Translations under genes and position numbers: made by a program | Origin: Tethya wilhelma | Taxonomy: Eukaryota; Porifera; Demospongiae; Tethyida; Tethyidae | Assembly: GCA_964030475.1 (NCBI GenBank) | Contig: CAXIPT010000001.1 | Coordinates: forward strand, 25,860,677 to 25,924,676 | Direction of reading: 5' to 3' | Length of the DNA: 64,000 nt | The notes under the pieces: model-generated | Databases searched by the model: none | Told to the model about the DNA's origin: nothing | What the model saw: the letters and a program-made list of their open reading frames with translations, nothing else | Part shown: positions 10,101 to 19,200 of the stretch, in pieces | Layout: each line of letters starts with the position of its first letter | Numbering within the stretch: position 1 is the first letter of the stretch

Positions 10101-12386
10101 AATCCTTACCAAAACGGTCAATATAAAATCTGGCAAATTTTGTGCTATAAGTAATTTTTATTGTCTGAGTATATAGCATGAGTGGACTTCTTATCAATGA
10201 TTTATTATGATTAAGCACAAAAAATCTCTTTCCATCTCTCCAGCCACCCTGTTAGTCTCCCTCACTGCCTCAACAACCACTCCTGCTGTTGGTGGTCCAT
10301 ACACTCTGACTTGTGGAGTCACTTACAATGGACCTAGTGTATCCTCCATGACCTACCAGTGGTTTCAGGACAACACTGTGATCTCAGGTCAAACACAATC
10401 AACTCTCTCCTTCTCTTCTCTCAGTCTCTCTGATGCTGGACAGTACAGATGTGATGTCACTGTTAGTTCTGACAGTCTAAGTCAAGACATCATGAATGGG
10501 AGTAACACTCAGGATCTGACTCTTGAAAGTTAGTTTTGAAATCTCTCCATTATTATACAAGTACAAAAAAACATTAGAAATGTAATATGAACGTAGGAAT
10601 GGCCAAATCACAAAAAAGTGAGCAAACAAGATAGGAATGGTTGTCAGATTGAGTGAGTTCATTCCACTGTGTTACCTATGTTCAGGCCATGTTTTGGGCT
10701 CATTAGAAAGAGAATGAGCTAAATAGTAGCTAGTGCCAAGCACTCAGTTTTCGCAGAGTTTTTTGCGTGAATATTTGTATTGCGCTAATGGGCCATCCAT
10801 GCCATTCCTATGTCTTTTATCCTTTTCAGTCCCCCCTCCCACTTCTGTACCGTCATAAAATTTGATTGTTTGCTCGGCAGAATGTAAAATAAAATTTTGG
10901 GAATTTAAATTTGCATGTACGGCAGCCAAAATATTTGCCGGATTTAAATTTGACGATTTCGACTTTGACCATCAAACCATCAAATTAAAATCCCCATCAA
11001 TATTTCCGGCTATAGGGTTTGTTTTTAAATTTGATTTGTGAATTGATGTTATAATGGACCAGTAAGTGCACAATTACAAAATTATATTTAACCATTGTTT
11101 ATAAATTGTAGGTTTGTTTCAGCTGCGACTGGTTGGTATTAGAAACTGTGCTGCTTGGACGGTAAGATAATGAAGCTATATATGTGTATACTAGTAGTTA
11201 TTACGAGCATTTCATGCTTCGTATACTAGAGATATATTTTTTTGTGGAAAACATGCCGTAATAATATTATTGCAGAATGCATTCTAAGCTTGAGTGTTCC
11301 ATTTTATCCTTACAGACTGGTGATCTTTCTGGAAAAGCTATGGATGTAGTATCAGCTGTTGTCACTAATGTGGAGCAGCGCTGTCAATGTGGGTTTACAG
11401 CTGATCAGATCCAACAAGGGGGATTTCAATGTTTTGAAGACTCTGAGGATGCAGTCACCTATCGTGCTGAGCTACATGGAAGCAATCAAGCAACTATTCT
11501 TGAGCTCACATCACACATTGGAGACTGGATTTTGCAACCTGGTGGCGTTGGGATCCTGACACAGTCTCTTCTTGTCACCATAGATGGATCGTGTGATATT
11601 TTGATTTCAAATCGTTTTGAGACTGAATGTCAGTCACTGGAAGCTACCACTGCATTGTCAATGACTATTATGATGGTATCAACTGTAGCTGATTCAGTGA
11701 CAACAGAAGCATCACCACCACCAGGTGACCCAATGTCAAGTGGTGGCTTTGACACTGCTGCTATTGTTGGAGGAATTGTAGCAGTTATTGCAATCCTAAT
11801 CCTGCCCATCACTATCACTGCAATTGTTGCTCTGGTTTTGAAGAACAGACGTGATTCACTGAAACTGCAGGAACATCCTAGAAGGTATAAATACTATGTA
11901 TGTTAGTGGTAATTCATATGCATGCAGGCATTGTTGTGTTTGGAAAATTTAAGGAAAAACACTGCTATTCTTGCACGTTGCACTAAATATATATGCTATA
12001 TATACAGGAAACAGCCTCTCCCTGCTGTTGAGTTGAATGTTGTGTCTCGGGCTGGAGAGTATGAGATGGGCCATGAGTATGAAGACCTCACCAAGTACAG
12101 TGAGGCCTATGAGGAGATAAAGCCAACCAGTCAACGTATCATCACCACTGATGAGGGACAGGAGAGACAGCCAACAACAACTGGAGACTATGAGTTCAGT
12201 CAATGTGTGGCCTATGGAGCTACACTGGTAGCCAATCCTTCAACTTCTCAGTCCACTGCAGCAGTAGCCAGTGGAAGTGATGGTGAGACTGGTCAGACTC
12301 AGGGTGGGCCTACAGCTGGCAGTGGTGATGGAGGAGAGGAGACAAAGGAACAGACTGATGGAGAATATGATAATGTTCGTACTTAG
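4098..12386 (+). CDS. Gene A: Ig/FN3/YPDG transmembrane receptor with ITAM-like tail
   Basis: Nineteen exons join in frame to about 1853 residues: 4098-4170, 4240-4584, 4758-4820, 5285-5383, 5476-5793, 5860-6150, 6209-6535, 6602-6901, 6969-7274, 7348-7977, 8031-8279, 8460-8768, 8835-9179, 9236-9520, 9586-9924, 10244-10528, 11112-11161, 11316-11884, 12008-12386. Order: signal peptide, YPDG, two Thr/Pro stalks, YPDG, Ig, Ig, FN3, FN3, YPDG+Ig in one exon, six further Ig, a membrane-proximal Cys-containing domain, TM, Tyr-rich tail, TAG stop. The start is the ATG heading a 24-residue signal peptide that is almost the same in gene B. The tail lacks any kinase or phosphatase domain, but has YEDL-x6-YEEI and a C-terminal YDNV. 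By analogy with ITAM receptors it could signal by recruiting SH2 proteins (inference). Its N-terminal half matches gene B closely. Confidence 0.8.
4240..4584 (+). other. YPDG module 1 of gene A
   Basis: The single phase 1-1 exon has a Cys, then CC, then [34 protein letters not shown] and GTYCCEIP before a final Cys. The spacing Cys-x(14)-Trp and the GxYxC-like end resemble an Ig V fold with an added vicinal CC pair. Confidence 0.75.
4758..5383 (+). other. Thr/Pro-rich stalk exons of gene A
   Basis: Two short exons (4758-4820, 4 prolines in a row then TTTQEATT; and 5285-5383, repeats of TTMTTQ and EVPTT) encode low-complexity Thr-rich linker, likely O-glycosylated and extended. They sit between two YPDG modules, as in gene B. 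The intron between them carries the element at 4890-5075. Confidence 0.7.
4890..5075. mobile_element. MITE-like foldback element, family 1
   Basis: An imperfect terminal inverted repeat, taccgtagattgggaaattt at 4890 and its complement ending at 5075 (atttcccgatctatggta), encloses about 145 bp of AT-rich non-coding sequence. It lies in an intron of gene A. Related ends are found at 14201-14366 and 19291-19492. Confidence 0.65.
5476..5793 (+). other. YPDG module 2 of gene A
   Basis: The exon encodes [44 protein letters not shown] and SPTGLFCCAIPD. It is nearly the same as the modules at 15692-16006 and 17631-17972 in gene B and 46438-46767 and 47624-47953 in gene D. Confidence 0.75.
5860..6535 (+). 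other. Two Ig domains of gene A
   Basis: Exons 5860-6150 ([26 protein letters not shown]) and 6209-6535 ([28 protein letters not shown]) each hold one Ig domain with the canonical Cys pair and Trp. The second is one of seven very similar copies of this Ig exon in the window (1026, 2168, 6209, 9586, 16542, 18379, 36412). Confidence 0.8.
6602..7274 (+). other. Two FN3 domains of gene A
   Basis: Exons 6602-6901 and 6969-7274 encode FN3 domains: ITITWSQPQGEVVERYEISY with SDYQVTVTAVNGAG, then ITIQWEPLECLQ with [14 protein letters not shown]. Both are phase 1-1. They match the pair at 2559-3376 and the pair at 22193-22621 in gene B, where the first one is truncated. Confidence 0.8.
7348..7977 (+). 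other. YPDG module 3 fused with an Ig domain, gene A
   Basis: The 630-bp exon encodes a divergent YPDG module ([49 protein letters not shown], with RC in place of CC) directly followed by an Ig domain ([31 protein letters not shown]). The exon at 22888-23511 in gene B is the counterpart. The absence of an intron between the two modules is shared by both genes. Confidence 0.75.
8031..10528 (+). other. Ig domain array of gene A
   Basis: Six exons, one Ig domain each: 8031-8279, 8460-8768, 8835-9179, 9236-9520, 9586-9924, 10244-10528. The first three match the gene B exons 23574-23822, 23883-24191 and 24254-24604. The last three are relatives of the [10 protein letters not shown] and [11 protein letters not shown]g types found near the N-terminus, so the array looks assembled by exon duplication. 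For 9236-9520 I chose the second AG because only it keeps phase 1. Confidence 0.75.
9940..10150. mobile_element. MITE-like foldback element, family 2
   Basis: A perfect 15-bp terminal inverted repeat, ttatagcacaaaatt at 9940 and aattttgtgctataa ending at 10150, bounds AT-rich sequence in an intron of gene A. The interior string gcagcaatacatgtatt is shared with the element at 22631-22819. Confidence 0.65.
10556..10682. mobile_element. Partial copy of foldback element family 3
   Basis: Sequence starting acaagtacaaaaaaacatta and containing gtgagcaaacaagatagg and gttgtcagattgagtgagtt matches one arm of the complete foldback element at 59596-59862. Confidence 0.6.
10830..10850 (+). pseudogene. 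Ig exon remnant in gene A
   Basis: After a good acceptor (ccttttcag) the sequence begins with the conserved start of the PPPTSV Ig exon (cccccctcccacttctgt) but is cut after about 20 bp and passes into unrelated AT-rich sequence. It appears to be the stump of an Ig exon removed by an insertion or deletion. Confidence 0.55.
11112..11650 (+). other. Membrane-proximal Cys-containing domain of gene A
   Basis: Exon 11112-11161 (LFQLRLVGIRNCAAWT) changes phase from 1 to 0 and joins 11316-11884. Together they encode about 120 residues between the last Ig and the TM, with Cys at NCAAW, RCQCGF, FQCF, GSCD and TECQ, and a VTYRAELHG strand. It is not Ig, FN3 or EGF. Position and size recall a SEA-like juxtamembrane module, but I cannot assign it to a family. 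Confidence 0.5.
11757..12386 (+). other. TM segment and Tyr-rich cytoplasmic tail of gene A
   Basis: A run of about 27 hydrophobic residues (AAIVGGIVAVIAILILP onward) is followed by the stop-transfer LKNRR. After an intron (11885-12007) the tail has Tyr in GEYEM, HEYEDL, TKYSEA, AYEEI, GDYEFS and GEYDNV. It is otherwise Gly/Ser/Thr/Gln-rich and ends with TAG. Confidence 0.8.
12078..12129 (+). other. ITAM-like motif
   Basis: The codons read YEDLTKYSEAYEEI, which fits YxxL/I-x(6-8)-YxxL/I exactly with a six-residue spacer. Position is about 80 residues inside the membrane. Acidic residues next to the tyrosines fit Src-type kinase sites. Confidence 0.6.
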
Positions 12387-13153
12387 CAAAGAATCAGTGT
12401 GCTTGAGTGTTTTTTCCCCTAAGTTTTGTACATTAATTAGCTAGGCCCAATATACGTTTTGTTGTACTTTTAGTGTTATGATTATACACAAAGATCATCT
12501 GATGTCCTTTTTTTTGGTAAAGGGTCGAAATGTTAGAGAGCGGTCCGGGAATCGAACCGCTTGTGGAGTCGGTATGAGATCCCGGGATGAGCGAAATTTG
12601 TTCTGTTCCCAGTTCTTAATAATTTTGGAATGTGACATCGTGTTGGACTTATCAAGCACGGGCTGTGTCTTTCAAGTTTGAAGGTGAGCAAATAGGCGAG
12701 GGGTGAGCTGTTCCCACTGTTGTTTGGGATCTAGCTGGTGTGATATGAGGATAAACTTTAGCATGGCCTTTATGGGGGTGCATTCTATAGAGTTCTATGA
12801 TCAGATTGTGTGTAGCTAGCTACGCTTCAAAACCTCAGCTAAATATAGAGCTGCACAAATTTATATGTTGAAAGACCAGAGAGTGGTAATGGTGTGTATA
12901 TGGTGGTTATGTTGATTTTGTAAAATTCTGTGTTTCTGTTGCTTGCAAACCAGACTGATTTGGACTGTAGGCTTCTACCTTGGGAATATGTACTTCCTAC
13001 TGTACATGTGCATGCATGTGACCATAGACCCATGGTGTGCAAACTTCCCTCCCCAGCTTCATGTATTTTTATTGTAGAATATTAATGAGATAGTTTATAA
13101 AGTAGGTTTATGATCTGTCTCTGGCAGGCTCAGTGTGCATCAAGTTCAGAAGA
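12387..13153. other. Spacer between genes A and B
   Basis: About 770 bp holding the 3' UTR of A and the promoter of B. It includes a tRNA-like B-box string on the minus strand near 12546 (see rejected items). No AATAAA close to the stop and no other feature was recognised. Confidence 0.4.
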
Positions 13154-13223
13154 ATGTCGATGACAGTGTTTCTCCCTCTGCTGGCTCTCCTCTCTTACTC
13201 TACCACCTTCACTGCTGCACAAA
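13154..13223 (+). other. Gene B exon 1, signal peptide
   Basis: Encodes M, a hydrophobic run ([11 protein letters not shown]) and TTFTAAQ, ending in phase 1 at gtgagt. A second in-frame ATG two codons downstream could also serve. Confidence 0.8.
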
Positions 13224-16200
13224 GTGAGTCAAGATTATTACAGTATCTCTGTTCATTTACTTAGTTATCCTCTTCATTTTGCAGACACTGTCACTCTCTC
13301 TCTTGGTTTTGGTGGCCCACCTCTGGTTAACAACAGTGAGGTGGTCATCACTGAGATTGGAGATAGAAATGTTGAAGGAGAAACACCTCTGGTCTGTACC
13401 ACTCCCTTCAGTCCATGTTGTACATCCCCCAATCGTGCTGGAGAGTGGTACTATCCTGATGGAACAGTGGTACCTAACAATGATGCTGGTGAAGACTTCT
13501 TTCGAGGTAGAGGCAGTGATGGAGAAGTTTTCTTGAACAGAAGGGACAATGCCATGTCTCCTCTTGGGACCTACTGCTGTGAGATCCCTCTTACCAGTCT
13601 TACTGATCTAGTGACATTATGTGTTTCAGGTACACGTAAGCCCGTACGAACCATACATGCATGTTTATAATCACCTTTTATCCGAGGAAGCCATACCATT
13701 TACACATTTTTTCATTGTTTATATAGTGAAGAAATGTAGAATAACCAAGGGCAATATATATTTCCCTTTGGTTTTGCCCTTCATCTTTTCCCTCAGTTTT
13801 ATAATATCAGCATCCTTTTCATTTAAGACTCTGATAAGAAACTCCAGCACTAAATTAAGAAATTTAAGAAGACTTCAAGAATGTAATGTTAGTGTTGCTT
13901 TCCCTCGTAGATAATTATTTGTTTGCTGTTTCAAATGTAAATTTTAGCATATAAACTGCTGAAGTTGACTAAACTCTTGCTCAAGTAAAAATCGATTCAA
14001 ACAGCTCAAAAGTGGAAAGAAACAGGCTTGAAGTCTAGGCAGCAGGATACAAGCATTTTAGAAAGTAGTAGGCATGTTCTAGTATAAACTATGTAATTTA
14101 CTTGTGGAAGAAGTTTGTACAAACTTGGAAGTGGCAAAGTGAAAGGGCGTCCATTGTTGTCAATCAATATTAGCAAAACAGTTAAAGATACTTGTCTGTG
14201 TACCGTATAGCTAGAAATTTTCGCGGAAAGGTGGACGCCAAACTTTTGGCGATTTTATTTTCGAGGATCGAGCAGCCCCACCCATATTTTGCAATGCGAT
14301 CCCAATTAAAATTTCATGGGTAAACAGTGAAATTTATACTCCTCGAAAATTTCTAGCTATACTGTATGTGCTTACTGTAGTTGTTGCACCACCACCAAAT
14401 ACAACTCAAGAAGCTACCACCATGGCAACAACTCAAGAAGCTACCACAATGGCAACAACTCAAGAAGCTACCACAATGGCAACAACTCAAGAAGCTACCA
14501 CAATGGCAACAACTCAACGACCTACAGGTGACTTGTTAGTTCTTTTTACACTTTTATGCATACCATAGACTCAGTTTATTGCTGAGTGTATTATAAATCG
14601 GTTTGTATCTTGGGTTAGAATTATTATAATTACTTTTTTGCTTCCGATTAGAAGTTATTATGATTAGTTTTTAGCTAATTATCTCAAGGCATGTGATATC
14701 TAGAAAAGGGAGGCTTAATTCGTGCTTATGGAGACTATACAATCTTTCGTTGATTTTTTGTGTCATCGCTTCAATCTCGAGATCGTAAGCTTTCTTTAGT
14801 CAGCCTCTGAGAACGATCTTTGCTGCAATGGCAAGGTCAAAGGTCACAATATCTTGCAGAAAGTACACTTTAGTGCCATAATTCTAGTGGTAGGAGTGAA
14901 CTAAACAGCTATTTTTCTTACTAGAAATTGATAGAGGGTGCTCCATACAGTTATATGGTGCACGTGATTGGAATTCGCAATTACTTGACCTTTTTGACCC
15001 TGTTGAACCTCCTCTGAATGGAGTCTCTGCGATCTAGATCTGGTGAGAATTTTGCCAACATTCTTTTGTCCCTAGCTTGCTATACGCTTAGCTATACTAA
15101 AGCTAAATGTACCGTAGCTTGCTCTGACTGAGCTCGTTTGTCTTGTATGCATGGCGCATGGCTTGCAAGAGTCTATGATTTTCTAGTGAGAGCACAACTA
15201 GAATGCCATGAACTGTATGTAGTACTTCATTGAATGACATGACATACTGTGCAGAATCAAGGCGCATCACACACTATCACTACTTGGCTTCCTATTTCAC
15301 TTAGAAAAAAACTGCTTCTTACTGTTTCTTGTGCTCTACTTGATGACATCATCTATTTGGAGGTGTGGTCATACGTTAGCCCTCCTTGTTTGGCGCACCC
15401 CATTATTTAACGCGTATACTTTTCCCCCAATAAGCACATGCACTAAACTAGTAGTACACAAAGAAGGCTTAGTTTATGGCTCTCATGCTCAGAAAACTAT
15501 GTGACTATGTAGTTTTTAAAGTGTGCCTATTGTCAAAATAAGAAGACCATGTACACCTAATAGTGAATGTGTACTAAATAACAGAGTGTGCCTATTAAAC
15601 TGAGTCTATGGCATTAATAATATTGACTTTTTCTATCACAAATTAAGTGATTATCAATAATCATTATTATTATAATTCTGTTCCTTTGTAGGCCCAGTTC
15701 AGCTGATATTCCGAGGTGTCTCCTACCCCAACAACAGTGTACTACCACTGAATGATGTTGGAACCACTTCCACTGGCAGTGCTATCTCCTGTACTACTGA
15801 ATTAACTCGATGTTGTACAAACACAAATCGGTGGTTCTTTCCTGATGGAACACGTGTGACTAGTAATACTGATTTCACGACAGCTAGTCCACAAAATGGT
15901 ACTATATGGTTGAATCGTTTGAGCAATGCTCAGTCTCCAACTGGGTCATTCTGTTGTGTCTCACCTGATAATAATCTTGTGGATCACACAGTCTGTGTCA
16001 ATCTAGGTAAAGATTGTTACTATTATCATTTACTTTAACTACATATAATTTCTCTTTTGTCTCAGTGACAGTCAGTGTCTCCCTCACCCCCTCTTTGGCC
16101 AGTCCTGCTGTTGGTGGTCAACACACACTGACCTGTACAGTTAGTGTCAATGGAGCTGACCTAGTTAACCCCACCATGACCTACCAGTGGTTTAAGGGCA

Positions 16201-19200
16201 ACACTGTAATCTCAGGTCAAACACAACCAACTCTCTCCTTCTTTTCTCTCAGTCTCTCTAATGCTGGACAGTACAGATGTGATGTCACTGTTAGTTCTGA
16301 CAGTCTAAGTCAAGATATCATGAATGGAAGTAATACTCAGGATCTGACCCTTGAAAGTAAGTCATAATTATATAGTCTAACAATTTGATGCTCAAAATGC
16401 TAATAATATTCAGTATGATGGTGCCAAATAATAAGAGGCATGTCCACCACACAGGCTGATGAAAAGTCTACATTTTGTACTGAATTTTACAAGATACACA
16501 GTAGCTATGCGTCTGTCTACTTTTTGATTTCTTATTTTTAGTTCCTGCTCCAACTGATGTGACCATCACTACGTCTCCTGATGATGATCTCTTTGTTGCT
16601 GGCTCCTCTCTCACTCTGACTTGTACTGTTGTACTCAGTTCACCAGTGGACACTATAACAGTGAACACAGTGTGGAGTGGACCAAATGGATTCACTGCCA
16701 CCTCTGTTGCTACAAGGGATGGTACTACACTGATGTACACCAGTACAGCCACCTTCAACTCACTGGCAACAAGTGACTCTGGAGACTACACCTGTACAGC
16801 TACTGTCACTTCATCATCTCAATATCTCACTGATAGTAGCTCAGTTTTTGACTCAATGACTATTAATGTTGGTATGTTATCTGTTATATTATGTTTTCTT
16901 ACATTATATTTGTCCTTTCAATATCTTCAGTTTCTCTAAGTGTGTCCATCACTCCCTCTGGTACCAGTAGTGATGGAGAGATGTACCGACTGACCTGTAC
17001 AGCCACTGTAGATGGATACACTGCCACATCTGCCACCTTCCAATGGAGAGGCCCACCAGGTGACATGGTCATCCCTGCTGGTGGCAGTGACACTAGGATG
17101 GTCCTTGCAGGAGACACTGCCTTGTCCAGTGTCCTTCAGTTCAATCCTCTCAGTGCAACACACCAGGGAAGCTACACCTGTGAGGCAGTAGTAGGACCAG
17201 CCACAGAGACAGCCACCATGATAGTCTCAGTGGATGGTGAGTGGATATCTGAGTTTGGACTATATATAGCCATTATAATTTGATTTTTACCCCTTGCAAT
17301 TCAAAACCTACCACAGCTACAACTGAAGAACCTACCACAATGACAATAACCACTCAAGAACCTACAACAATCACAACAACTGAAGTACCAACCACATTGA
17401 CCACTCAAGAACCTACCACAATGGCACCTCAAGGTGACTAGCTAGTTCTAGCTAGCTCTCTTTGCATTGTTACAAGAGTTGACTTGTGATCTGATGAGCA
17501 TAGAGATGACATGGCAAAATGTTCCAAAAATGTGTTGTTTATATTTTGTGGTTTGAGGTAACCTGAACAATAACACTGACACATTTCCCACTCTATGAGG
17601 TACAGTATAGTATTATGTTTCTTTGTGCAGGTCCAGTTCAGCTGATATTCCGAGGTGTCTCCTACCCCAACAACAGTGTACTACCACTGAATGATGTTGG
17701 AACTAATTCCACTGGCAGTGCTATCTCCTGTACTACTGAATTAACTCGATGTTGTACAAACACAGATCGTTGGATCTTTCCTGATGGATCAAGTGTGACT
17801 AACAATAATGCTGATTTTACCACAGCTAGCGCTAGTCCACTTAATGGTACTATATGGTTGAATCGCTTGAATAATGCTCAGTCTCCAACTGGATCATTCT
17901 GTTGTACACTACCTGATAACAGTGCTGATGGTCCTGGTCCTGTAATGACACACACTGTATGTGTCAGTCTAGGTAAGGATTCCATTGATAGTGATATTTA
18001 CTTTAATTACATAATCTCTCTCTTGTCTCAGTGACAGTCAGTGTCTCCCTCACCCCCTCTTTGGCCAGTCCTGCTGTTGGTGATCAACACACATTGACCT
18101 GTACAGTTACTAGTGTCAATGGAGCTAACCTAGCTAACCCCACCATGACCTACCAGTGGTTTAAGGACAATACTGTGATCTCCAATGAAACACAATCAAC
18201 TCTCTCCTTCTCTTCTCTCAGTCTCTCTGATGCTGGACTGTACAGGTGTGATGTCACTGTTAGTTCTGACAGTCTATCCCAGCCTATCACTGAAATGAGC
18301 AACACTCAAGATCTGACTCTTGAAAGTAAGCTGTTCACTCATCACATTAAAGTGTTTATCTAATATTTATCCACTCAGTTCCCCCTCCCACTTCTGTGAC
18401 TATAACCCCTCCTACCACTGGAACCATCTTCACTGGCTCCTCTCTCACTCTGATCTGTACTGTTGTACTCAGTTCAGCAGTGGACAATGTAACAGTGAAC
18501 ACAGTGTGGAGTGGACCAAATGAAGCATCATTCACTGCCACCTCTGTTGCTACAAGGGATGGTACTACACTGATGTACACCAGTACAGCCACCTTCAACT
18601 CACTAGCAACAAGTGACTCTGGAGACTACACCTGTACAGCTACTGTCAGTTCATCGTCTCAATATCTCACTGAGAGTGATCCAATACAATCAGAAACATA
18701 CAGCCTTGCTGACGTCCGGGAAAGTACATATGAAAAAATTATATTATCAGTACTGTGCTGAGTAACATAATTTTTTCAATAACCTGTGATAATTGTGTAC
18801 AAAATATCTTTTTCAATCTCTCCAGCCACCCTGTCAGTCTCCCTCACTGCCTCAACAACCACTCCTGCTGTTGATGGTTCATACACTCTGACTTGTGACG
18901 TCACTTACAATGGACCTAGTGCATCCTCCATGACCTACCAGTGGTTAAGAAATGATATGGAGGTCTCAGATGAAGCCAGCACTGTCACTATAACCTCAGA
19001 TGACACACAGTCAACTCTCTCCTTATCTTCTCTCAGTCTCTCTGATGCTGGACAGTACAGATGTGATGTCACTGTTAGTTCTGACAGTCTAACTCAGCCC
19101 ATCACTGAAATGAGCAACACTCAGGATCTGAATCTTGAAAGTAAGCTTTTAAAGTCCCCACAATCTTTGTCCCCAGCTAGTCTTTTCCTTTTCATGAACT

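Noticed and set aside
12540..12610. tRNA-like string on the minus strand (complement of gggaatcgaacc is a perfect B box)
   Set aside because: The T stem does not pair, no matching D arm or acceptor stem was found, and the site is a short hairpin (agcggt..accgct). At most a tRNA-derived repeat remnant.
14381..14527. Regular 27-bp repeats considered as a CRISPR-like array
   Set aside because: Units are contiguous, without spacers, and in frame within a Thr-rich exon of a eukaryotic gene.
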